Shown one piece after another: positions 22,031-31,266 of a stretch of DNA of 64,000 bases. Every line of letters starts with the position of its first letter. Positions within the stretch are counted from its first letter, which is position 1. Source of the stretch: Clarkia xantiana subsp. parviflora (Eukaryota > Streptophyta > Magnoliopsida > Myrtales > Onagraceae); the NCBI GenBank assembly GCA_036873135.1, contig JAPTYO010000009.1, forward strand, positions 35,604,756 through 35,668,755. Direction: 5' to 3'. Made by a program: the position numbers and the translations under genes. Under the pieces are notes generated by a model. That model made no database searches and was not told the DNA's origin. It worked only from the letters and a program-made list of their open reading frames with translations.

Positions 22031-23329
22031 TTACCTTATCTTGTGTCCTTTCTCATGTAGGGTGCGTCTTTGGTATGCTTTTCGAGTCTTTACATGACTT
22101 TTCCTTCTATGATATTGCATGCTACCACGCTTTTCCTTCAATGTGGGAGATCACCTCTCGAGGGCGATGTTTGTGTGTTGCCAACTTAGGACGAGTTCGT
22201 ATAGGGAATTGATGATGTTTTCCTCTTATGTGACCTCTTCTAGGAAAAGTGGTATTGCATGTTCTTGTGACTTCTGCCTCTAATCTCTTCTTTTACACTT
22301 AGGTGGACTACCAAGCACTTATTCGTTTGGTGCCCCCCAAGTTGCTTGGTGGTCACACCGTCTTTCATATTTGGCCGTTGAAGGCCCCTCGTTCATTTTC
22401 TTGGTTGGGTACCCCTTATGCTCGGGGCTCCCTTGTCTGCTTGTTTGAATGCGATGAGTGTCCTTTGTAGGATTTATTCTTTCTCATGCTTGCTTGTTTC
22501 AGTCATAGGCATGGTTTGGATGGTGCCTTTGTCGGATGTGTCTTTGGAGGTTGGGTGGAAGAGCTTTTGCTTTGGGTGGGTGGGGGTGGATTTCATTCTC
22601 TTGATAACTAGGATGTGGCATTGTTTGTATCCTAGGGGTGCTTGTAAATTCTTTCCCCCCCTTCCTTGTGTTTTAGGTTGAAAAGCTCTCTCATAGAATG
22701 GCGTCTTGAGTTGTTAATCTCGTAGGTTGGAGTATTCTTCAATGCTTTTAGGGAGTGTCACATTGGTCATGCTCCTCCCACCTTGAATCTTGATTATAGA
22801 CTTCCTTTGAATTAGGACTTGAACCTAAAAATGATGTTTTCCTTTAGGTTTGCAAGTGATGCTCCATGATTTTCTATGGGTTTTTCCCCGTATTGGCTAT
22901 TCCTTGTTGGATAGCTTCATTAGAGGCTGCATTTGTGTTGCGTACGTATACGTGTTTGAGGTGTGTTGAGCTGACAAGTCCCTCCTTTTTTGTTTTGTCA
23001 TAACCTTCATTCATCATGTATTCGGCGTATGGCCTTAAAGGCGGGATATTTTTCTAGTGCCCCTTTTATCGTGGTTCTCCTCTTGATGGGATGCCAGAGT
23101 CAAATGTCTTATCATTTGCAGACAAGGTGGTTGATCGGGATGTGCGTCTAGTGTGAAGGTCGATCTTGAAACCTTACTCCCCAAGCTTTTGAGCTCTTCT
23201 TTGGTTGATCTTGTAGAACTATTATCCTGCCCTAAGGCTCTTGATAGGAGATGTATCTCATTTTCACACTCTAGTTGTTGCACTATCTCTTTTGCTAATC
23301 TTGCATCTCTAGAGTTTCTCTCTTGGTGC
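22031..23329. other. R2 region shared with R4, no assigned gene
   Basis: The segment around 22320-22430 (GGTGCCCCCCAAGTTGCTTG) recurs nearly unchanged at 40200-40310 in R4, more conserved than its surroundings. No domain recognised on either strand. Confidence 0.5.
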
Positions 23330-25905
23330 ATGACTTCAATGACAGGATTTTCTACCGATGTTTATTCTATTAGGACTTGTATCCTTGGTTGCCTTCCTTT
23401 CTTGTGAGATGGCGAAGGAGTGTTTGTGAACACTCCAATGTGTCGTACTTGGTAGAGGTATGCGCCTAATCTTTATGGCGCTGTCTTGAATCTTCGTGTA
23501 CCTATCTCTGATGAACATGTTATTCATTGCATATATGATACGGAGTCCAAGGATCTCCGGGTTAGGATCATATTTCGAGAACAGAGACATAGTCATCTAT
23601 TAGATGACCTCTTTATCTACGGAGTTAATTTTTGCAAGGATAAATGCAAGGATACTTGTAAGGATACTTGTAAGGATATGTGTTCCATCCTTTTCCTGGT
23701 TCATTTGCAGTGCGTGTCCCTAATGGGTGTGTTGATGTTCTGACCACTTTTACTAGTAGGGGGTCCCTTGGTATTAGGTATGCCTGACTCTTCTCTAGTA
23801 TCATCAATGGTTGGTCATGGGAGATGTCTGACGGACTCCCTTCATGTACTATGGTTCTGTTCATGTCAAAGTTGGTGATTCCCTCTCTTATGACTAACAT
23901 ATCCTTGTGTGGAAATACTATGTTTTCCATGTCCCTTTTTAAAAGCTTGATGATGGTGTCGCCATTCTTCCTTTGCTAGGTTTGGTGTCCTTGAGGGTTT
24001 TTGATGGAAGTGTATTCCATTACCTGGGATGAGCTTTCTAAGTGTAGTTGTATCTCCTGGCTATTTTGTGAAATCATAAAGATCCGCTGGAGGTGTTTGC
24101 CTCTGATGGTGGGCGTTACCCATGTGATATGGTTTCTTCCATTTTTGGAGGGATGTGTTCGCGGCTACCCCCTCTTGTGCTAATGGGCGTTTGTGGGAAG
24201 GGCATGCTGTGACTGGTGCCCCCCTTGCATACCAATGCCAGGTGGGATCCTTTGACGGGCTTGGCCCTAGGATGCTTAGTGGAAGGTTGTAGTAGGGGTA
24301 ATCCTTTGTGACCTTCATGGTAGTTCCTCTATAGGATGTTGGGAGTGCTCAACTTATTTTTGTAAGTGAGCCTTCCGTCTTGTGATCTTTCCCAGAAACT
24401 TGACCTTATTGGTGTTCTTTGGGATTGAGGAATCTGTTGCTTGTGCATCTCTTGATTGGCGACGGCCTTTTACTGATTCTTCTTGTGGTCCACCTGTGTA
24501 TATATATATCACGGAGCCCGAAGGCGGCCGGTATGGTCATTCTTGGAAAACATGTTGATATCAAGTATCAAAATCTATCCCTTTTAGGGAGTTGACTTGT
24601 TATGCAGTTAAATTAAATAAGAGGATATGGGAAGGATATGGGTGTGGGGTGTTGAAATCCCCTGCTTCCTTGGTAATGTAACTGTCTTCCTCCATTAGTC
24701 TGTGTGTATTCCTTCCACTTGAGGAATATGAGGTCGCATCCTTGCAAGGCGGACTAGGTGGAGGTGTATCCTTCATGTATGCTATGTGCGGTTTCACTCT
24801 ACTATGTCTCTCCATGAGACTTCCCATTGTAGTAGCTATGTGCTGACGTGGTGTGGTACTCTATTAGTTCCCTGTTCAAATCCTTGTCTTTTCGACTGCT
24901 CCCCTGTCCTAGGGGGATGTGTGCCAAGGGTTGTAATGCATGAGGGGTTTGGACCTATCGTGCTGTATCATGGGTAGGTGGTTGCCTTGTTGTGTTGTTG
25001 GGACTATGTCCCTCTCTTTTAGCTTTCCTTGATATGTCCCTTAGTCATGTCTGTGGTGATACGGACTGTATGTGTACATTGCCATGGTTGATGTTGGAAC
25101 TCCTATATCCTTGTTGGTCTGGCATGTATGTCCTCCCTTAGTGCGGTGTATGTCCTTGTTGGGGTACTTGGTTGAATCCATGCCTCCTTGGAGGTCTTGC
25201 CTGTCTATTTGCCCCTAGGGGGGTGTATGCCCTGACATCCTACTGTGTCTGTTGCTGCCTTGGAGGCACAGACTGCTGCCTTCCCCCTGGGGGTGGCCTT
25301 TGGTTGTCTCTCCTTTGTTCTCCTCGTTGCCCTGTTCGAGGGTGCGAGTGGCGTTCTTATGTTGGAATTTGCTCCTCTTCATGAGCTTCTTCTCCTTCCT
25401 GTCGGTGTTGCCTTTCCTGGCTATTCCTTAGGGTCTCTCTGTAAGCTAGTACCTCGTCCGAGGCGCTCATCAACCCTGGAGTCACTGTATGTGCTCCCTG
25501 TGTGTATGCCGGCCTCGTGTTGGTTGTGTGGGCACGATTGTCGTTCCTTTGAGTCAGTATTCCATATTGGTACCCTTGAGGTTGTACCTCATAGTGGTAT
25601 CCCTGTGGAGGTGCCGTGTATTGGGATGGCACTCCTTGTTGCCCCCAGTCCCTGTGGCTTCCTAGTCAATGGAGTTGAAGTTGTGGAAGCCTCCTAGCCA
25701 GCTGGGCGTGAAGGTTCTCCTCCCTGCTTGTTAGGCTGGGGTGCCTGTGGGGTTACCTGAGACTCTGGGTGTGCAGACCGTTTCTCTGGGTTAGGCAGCC
25801 ATGCTGGAGGTATAGGCTGTCTTTCTTGCCTATTGCCCCCAGGTGGGCGATTATCTCTAGACACTAAGTTATTCGTCTTCGCTCTCGTGATTGTCAGGCT
25901 TTCTG
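23330..25905 (-). pseudogene. Decayed gag-protease of R2
   Basis: Reading from the PBS side, a proline- and glutamine-rich N-terminus (about 25850-25360, QVTPQAPQPNKQGGEPSRP, later LMSASDEVLAYRETL, comparable to [11 protein letters not shown] in R1) is followed by stop-riddled sequence. At about 23930-23750 a retropepsin is recognisable by alignment with R1: IVFPHKDMLVI against [11 protein letters not shown], then TIVHEGSPSDI against [10 protein letters not shown]. The catalytic Asp position is His here, so the protease is dead. The PSTTHWSVHKHSF segment near 23450 matches the [11 protein letters not shown] region of R1. Confidence 0.65.
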
Positions 25906-25912
25906 TTCGAAG

Positions 25913-25928
25913 CCCACAGACGGCGCCA
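25913..25928 (-). other. Primer binding site of R2
   Basis: On the - strand TGGCGCCGTCTGTGGG, two bases from the 5' LTR end at 25931. Confidence 0.88.
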
Positions 25929-25930
25929 AG

Positions 25931-26973
25931 TGTTAGGTTATAAAGTCTAGGTCAACGGGTTGTCAATCTAGAATTTATCTCCCACTAATGAAATGTCGGG
26001 TTCAGTGCTCCTAGGACTAGTCGTTCTGATCCGTGCCCTTATACTCCCTTGGGGTAGTCGTTCTGATCCCTGCCCTTATACTCTCTTGGGGTAGTCGTTC
26101 TGATATATGTCCTTCTCTTCTCTCCTTCTGACCTCCTTTCCTTCTCTCCTTCTGACCTCCTTTCCTTCTCTCCTTCTGACCTCCTGAGGCTTGTACTTCT
26201 TACCCCTGGGGCTTGTCCTACTGCTCTATGCTCTTCTGCTTCCTTGGTTCTCTTCTCCTTGCCACCCTGCAAGAGGGGCAATACCAGGCACAGAGGGGGG
26301 TGGTGCCTGATGAACCCTCTCCGATGCCTAAGTCAGTACGGTTTTAGAGAGATAAAGCTAGAGAGATGTCAGAGCAAAATTGTGCAACTTGCCAAGATGA
26401 TCAAATGAGTTGTAAAGGTGGGGTATTTATAGGCAACGGTGTCATTAAGGTGGCTTAATGACATCGTTAACCTTTAAACACAATTAATTAACCTTTAAAC
26501 ACATAATTAGGACCTTAGGATACGGAGAAGGTAGGCGGAGTAAACCGAGTGTGGGAGTCCAAAAATGGTGCCGGGGCCCTTGGGGGGAAGGGAAATCCGA
26601 CCCCCAAGGGTAGGGGTTGGGTGAGGGCACCCAACCCCTCCTAGGGAGGATGGGGTTGGCCAACCCCATCCCCCCTAGGGGAGATCGGGTTGGCCGACCC
26701 GATCTCTCCTAGGAGAGATCGGCTTGGTCCACCCGATCTCCCCTAGGGGAGATCGGGTTGGCTGACCCGATCTCCCCTAGGGGAGGTCGGGTGTGGCCAC
26801 CCAACCTCACCTAGGCGAGTCTGACTCGGCCGGACGAGCGCTTCGGCCTCGTCCGAGCCGTTGGTGTTTTCGCGAAGGGTTCGGGTTGAAGTTTCGATTT
26901 ACAATCATTAACGGGGTGATAAAAATAAAGCGATTCGGAAGTCAACGGGTTCAAATTGGGCGTATATCCATCA
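25931..26973 (-). mobile_element. R2 5' LTR
   Basis: 1043 bp. R-region motif at 26315-26334 and stem CAGGCAC/GTGCCTG at 26285-26291 and 26303-26309 with a short C loop; TATA at 26424-26431 (- strand); palindromic U3 array 26640-26808 with about one more unit than the 3' LTR. Its U3 end faces the host gene and lies 305 bp from the gene's start codon. Confidence 0.93.
26640..26808. repeat. Palindromic U3 repeats of R2 5' LTR
   Basis: Four to five units of the form CCTAGGGGAGATCGGGT...ACCCGATCTC, each self-complementary, 35-40 bp apart. Several units keep pairing despite substitutions. Confidence 0.85.
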
Positions 26974-26978
26974 CTCCT

Positions 26979-27278
26979 TACTCGATACCTTTTCACCTCT
27001 GATATCTGTAAGCCACCTCTGATCTCCTTAATCACTCTTGCTACTGAACCAAGAATGAGTAGATAGATTAAGCAACTTAAATCATTTTATTAATCCTCCA
27101 CTCCAAAAAAAAAAGAGATGAGCAGACATTGTGGTTACATTAATATAAACACCAAGTGTCACCTACCTAATTAATTACACCCCCCTTGACTAGACTCAAA
27201 TAGTATGTATATATAGATGAGTCTTGTTTCTTATCAAATCACAAACTCAACCATTATCTCCTTCCTACACATATTAAG
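26979..27278 (+). promoter_or_regulatory. Host gene proximal promoter
   Basis: The 300 bp between the R2 duplication and the start codon hold a TATA box (TATATATA, 27208-27215) about 64-71 bp before the ATG and a TTGAC W-box core at 27186-27190. Everything upstream was displaced by the R2 insertion; the former upstream neighbour is the RNase H pseudogene. Confidence 0.65.
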
Positions 27279-28601
27279 ATGACATCTTCTTCTTCTTCCT
27301 TTGGCATGACTCTCTTTCACATTTTCCTATTTTCAGTATTTCTATCCCATTCCTTCTCATGCTCCTCCAATATTGGTAAGGCTAAGGCCACCCCTTTGAT
27401 CTTCCCCATCAAGAAAGACGACTCCAGCGGTCTCTACTACACCCCGATTCAGGCCGGAACTCCAGCTTACTCTGTAAACCTCTTGCTCGACATCGCAAGC
27501 CAGTGGAGCTGGTTCAGCTGTGATGCCTACAACTCCAAGTCCTACACCCCTGTTTCATGTGCCTCTCCCACATGTGATTCTTTGGGAGGAAGTGGCTGCA
27601 TGAGCTGCTCTGGCCCTGCCCGACCCGGTTGCACCAACGACACCTGCGGTGTATACCCTTACAACCCTTTCGCCGATTTGCAGTTCGCCCAAGGAGTCGC
27701 ATTCGATGTCTTAATACTACACTCTACCGACGGCATCAACTACACTTCCCGTTTTCATCTACCCGATGCACCTATCTCGTGTACCGGCTCCTATGCCTTG
27801 GAAGGGTTCCCGAACGTGACCCAAGGCGTGTTGGCTCTCTCGAGATCTACCGCTTCCCTTCCAACAACACTCTTCTCAAAGCTCCAACTAACTACCAACA
27901 AGCTCGCTCTCTGTCTACCATCCTCGTCGACGCTCGGTCACGGGGATATATACATTGGCGGAGGGCCGTACTATCGTCCTTTCACCAAACAAGATTTCTC
28001 CAAAACCCTGCTTGTCACCAAGCTTCTAATAAACCCTAACAGTACTGCTCCTATTTACACGGTAGGTGATGCCTCGTTTGAGTATTTCGTCGATGTAACG
28101 GCTGTAAAGGTCGGTTATCAACCCATTTCATTCAAGAAATCATTGCTGGATTTCGATAAGGACGGGGTCGGTGGGTCTAAAATCAGTACTATAACTCCCT
28201 ACACCGCACTCCACTCTTCTATCTTCAAACCATTCGTCAGAGCCTTCAACAAGGCGGCTTCTGATAACAAGATTTCTAAGGCTGTACCTGTGGCTCCGTT
28301 TGGTACATGCTTTAAAACAAACACCATCGGAACCACAAAGTCCGGTCTTGACGTGCCAATCATCACGCTGGTGCTTCAGAGCGACGTGCATTGGGAGATA
28401 CACGGGTCGAACTCGATGGTTAGGGTGAGTAAATCTGTTGTCTGCCTTGGGTTCGTCGATGCAGGAAAAGAACCGAGGACTTCGATCGTGATCGGCGGTC
28501 ACCAGATGGAGGAAAATCTCATAGAGATCGATGTTGGTTCTTCAACCTTTGGATTTAGTAATTCTCTTCTGCTCCACAATACAAGTTGTTCACATTTCTG
28601 A
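27279..28601 (+). CDS. Basic 7S globulin / xylanase-inhibitor-like aspartic protease homologue
   Basis: Intact intronless ORF of 440 residues, the usual length for the EDGP, basic 7S globulin, TAXI and GIP family of secreted pepsin-like proteins (A1B/TAXI domains). Residues 1-28 are a signal peptide. The TAXI_N half starts near 50 (YYTPIQAGTPAYSVNLLLD), has the cysteine cluster CMSCSGPARPGC near 107-118 and TCGVYPYNPF, and five potential N-glycosylation sites (NDT, NYT, NVT, NST, NTS). The first catalytic motif is DIAS at 71-74 instead of DTGS, and the second (near 302-308, STITPYTAL) lacks the Asp, so peptidase activity is not expected. Relatives bind and inhibit microbial xylanases or glucanases in the apoplast, or bind small peptides; which applies here cannot be told. 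It is the only intact host gene seen, and lies between R2 and R3. Confidence 0.93.
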   Translation: MTSSSSSFGMTLFHIFLFSVFLSHSFSCSSNIGKAKATPLIFPIKKDDSSGLYYTPIQAGTPAYSVNLLLDIASQWSWFSCDAYNSKSYTPVSCASPTCDSLGGSGCMSCSGPARPGCTNDTCGVYPYNPFADLQFAQGVAFDVLILHSTDGINYTSRFHLPDAPISCTGSYALEGFPNVTQGVLALSRSTASLPTTLFSKLQLTTNKLALCLPSSSTLGHGDIYIGGGPYYRPFTKQDFSKTLLVTKLLINPNSTAPIYTVGDASFEYFVDVTAVKVGYQPISFKKSLLDFDKDGVGGSKISTITPYTALHSSIFKPFVRAFNKAASDNKISKAVPVAPFGTCFKTNTIGTTKSGLDVPIITLVLQSDVHWEIHGSNSMVRVSKSVVCLGFVDAGKEPRTSIVIGGHQMEENLIEIDVGSSTFGFSNSLLLHNTSCSHF

Positions 28602-28900
28602 GAGGGTTATAAACAGTTTTCCATCCATATGTATTCTCTTCTCATAAATTTCACTATGTTGTTCTTCTTATGACGATAATAATAATAAATGGTAGTTGCT
28701 TTTACTTTTAGTTTTATACGGTCGTACTTTATACCATTTAACTAATACTCTTAAATCACACATTAACCTGGAGTATAAGATGGTTGGTTAAGTAATCCAT
28801 ATTGGAAATCTAGTATCTACATACAATGTGCGCTAATAAAATTTCCAACCATTTGGTACCAGAGGTTTCAAGTTTGGAGACTGTATATGTTGCAAATTAA
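28602..28900 (+). other. Host gene 3' flank with poly(A) signal
   Basis: AATAAA at 28684-28689, 83 bp after the stop codon, in an AT-rich setting, is a plausible near-upstream polyadenylation element. No other feature to 28900. Confidence 0.55.
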
Positions 28901-29127
28901 CACTATAAGAAAACTTGTGATTACCTACCGCGCAGATTCTTACCGATCCATAGATCAAGAATGTAATACCGTGTTAGACCGATTTATATCTTATTTGTTG
29001 AAAAAAAAGGGCTCCATACCTACTGATATTCCTGACAATATTTGTCTATATTAAATGGATATGTAACTGAAGTTTACACACCGATATATTTAGTATTGTC
29101 AATTGGTCAGGAGTTGCGGCCAGAATC
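28901..29127 (+). mobile_element. Truncated CACTA (En/Spm-type) terminus
   Basis: CACTATAAGAAAACTTGTG is the characteristic end of plant CACTA transposons, preceded by TAA, a possible 3-bp target duplication. Subterminal ACCGAT repeats (about 28948, 28978, 29081) fit transposase binding motifs. The element is cut by the R3 LTR at 29128 and its other end is not in the window. Confidence 0.7.
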
Positions 29128-29676
29128 TGTTGGGACCTGACTCGCGCGGGTTGTCGGGTCTTTAAGAGATTGCGTAGAGGTCTTGTCGGAGTTCGCAAAT
29201 GTTGTCCGCGCGCTCCTCCCAACACCTACAAAAGGGGCGATACCGAGACCACGACGGGTGGGGGGTACTCGATGAGCCCTCTCCGATGCTTAAATGAGAA
29301 ACGATTCTATAGAGATAAATCTATATATAAGTGAGAGCTCCCAAGTCAACTTGAATTCTGAAATGGGTGAACAAGTTTCCTATTTATAGGGAACTGTGGA
29401 CTCGAACCCGGTTATGAGTGGTCCGACCCCGGTTTAGTAAGAAAACGTGAACCGGGATTGGGTTTGAACAAGATTGGCAGTGGGAAGACTTGCACAAAGT
29501 GTAAACACGTAAGGGTACGCGCGTCGCAGGGCGACAATCCGGACGAGTCTCGGTCTGAACGTGCGTGTTGCGCGTTCGGACCGTTCTAACCCGCAGGTAA
29601 GCGTTCGTAAGCCTTTAGTGGGTCTGTCGATGAGGCATGAATGTAAAACGAACCCATATCGGGCGAATATCCATCA
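29128..29676 (-). mobile_element. R3 3' LTR
   Basis: 549 bp, TGTTGG...CCATCA on the + strand, with a polypurine tract directly right of it, so the element is on the - strand. TATA at 29381-29388 (- strand). The left target flank would be GAATC. The matching 5' LTR is not in the window, because the right side of R3 ends in a rearrangement near 58490. Confidence 0.8.
29244..29296 (-). promoter_or_regulatory. R-region motif plus C-loop hairpin (R3 LTR)
   Basis: CATTTAAGCATCGGAGAGGG on the - strand (29296-29277) is followed by a stem CGAG/CTCG (29271-29268 and 29247-29244) extended inward by three pairs with one bulge, around a C-rich loop. The stem is weaker than in R1 or R2. Confidence 0.6.
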
Positions 29677-29693
29677 TTTTCCCCTGAGTCAAG
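29677..29693 (-). other. Polypurine tract of R3
   Basis: CTTGACTCAGGGGAAAA on the - strand, adjoining the TGATGG start of the 3' LTR. Confidence 0.8.
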
Positions 29694-31266
29694 TAATGGC
29701 TTAACCCTCGCTTGACTCTATTTTACGATAGGATAGGCGTCCGATTCGGGTTCGAGAATTACCTCATGATGAACTTACTGTCGGTGGGCGCGTAGGCCTT
29801 GATGCCATTTTTCCCTTCCTCTTCTCAGTGAAGGAAAATATAAGTGCTGACATGGTTAGGACAACAAATATATGTATATAATACATACATATGTAATGAT
29901 ATGAATGTCTGTACGTAATGTGGACGCAAATATCGATCTGTATATAAAACACGATATACGAGTGTACGTAAATCGACGAATGTTGTGCAATGACGTGTAA
30001 TCAATGATGTAAGCTCAGAAATGGATATATGATGACATGAGTATGAGTATATACTAGCAATTATGTAATCACAAATATATTACATGAGTAATGTAAGCAT
30101 GCGGGTATACCAATGAGTATATATGCATGTGTGTATGTTAAGGACTCAAAAGGAGTTAGAAAAAAAAATAAAGGTGAGTAACATCTTAAATCATGACCAA
30201 GGCACTTGGCCTTCAAGTATTTCGGCCGGCAACCCACATCACACGGCGACAGCAAATTTCCGGCGGGAGCAAGTGGCGGCGACGACGCGGTCACGGCGGC
30301 GGCGATGGTGCAGTTAAGGCGTCCGAAGGAAAAAATCCGGTGAGAGCGGCGGCGAACAGTGAAGACCACGGTGAGGGCTCCGACAGTCGATTACGAACCA
30401 CTTATCGGTATGGTTGCGACTTTAACCAGTTCTACTTCGCTAATCTTTATCTAGGTGAAAGTTCAATATATAGGCCCACCATGTGTTTGCTTTAATTCAT
30501 AACAAACATTGACATGATGTAGGATTCATAATGTATAAAAAAATGGCTAGGTGTTTTAAACCATTGCATGTATAATAGAGAGTGTTACTTCTCTTGTTGA
30601 TCGTGATTGTTGGTCGACTGAGACCTTGTCATGCCTGGATTGTCTATTTGCCCACCCATTGATAGCCTATTGATCGCGGTTTCTAATCAAATAGCGTTGT
30701 GTTATTCAAGTAGCCGCTCTTTGATTGAAATTGTTGATCGGTAAAGTCTACGTCATGACTTGTGTTGTACGAAGTCTTATATGTATATGCTTGTTTGTAT
30801 GATAATATTGATAGAACTAGTCGGGCCTTGTATTTCTCTTGTCGAGTATAAACGTAAACGTGTATGACCTGCAATCATTGAATGATATATACATATAGGT
30901 GTTAGTGCTATAATCATGTTTGCACCATTACCCCGAGTTGTTGTGTTAGGCCGAGTAAGCGTGTGTAGGTTGTATGAGTATCGGGACGAGGCCCTTACTA
31001 ACATAGAGTTTCCCCCGTATAGAGGATGTTCGCTATTTAGTAATTTGAACTTATAAGTTTTTCGGTGTGGAGTTGCCCCCTGTAGAGGATGTTCGCCACA
31101 ATATGATTAGTAACATAACTAGCACGTGCATACTCGCTGAATAGGTTGTCGTTAGCCATTGCAGGCTTTGTAGCTTAGGTATTGCATAGCTGTTTGTTAA
31201 CTCAGTGCGTTGTAGCTGGCGCGTCCTTCACTAGGACTTCCCTCCCGACTTGCAGGATTCAGAAAG
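29694..31266. other. R3 3' untranslated region
   Basis: TATA- and CATA-rich simple sequence (29860-30130), then a GC-rich GGCGGCG patch at 30230-30370 like that of R1 near 11750. No supported gene. Upstream of the antisense gene there are two copies of a GTAGAGGATGTTCGC segment (31020, 31085). Confidence 0.5.

Larger units (their letters stand above)
17202..26973 (-). mobile_element. R2: pol-less Tat-type element
   Basis: Complete 9.8-kb element on the - strand: 3' LTR 17202-18218, PPT 18219-18235, internal region, PBS 25913-25928, 5' LTR 25931-26973, with a perfect 5-bp duplication. Decayed gag-protease coding sequence occupies about 25905-23330. No RT, RNase H or integrase. The middle carries two minisatellites (20290-20500, 21120-22030). 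The internal sequence is colinear with R4, so the two form one family. Confidence 0.9.

Noticed and set aside
27629..28039. Second ORF inside the host gene
   Set aside because: Out-of-frame shadow of the 440-residue gene, Arg/Ser-rich composition typical of a shifted frame.
31020..31110. Regulatory direct repeat GTAGAGGATGTTCGC near the R3 antisense gene
   Set aside because: The same GAGGATGT(C/T)GC word occurs in the R3 tail repeats at 45450-45600, so it is probably a dispersed repeat unit rather than a promoter element.
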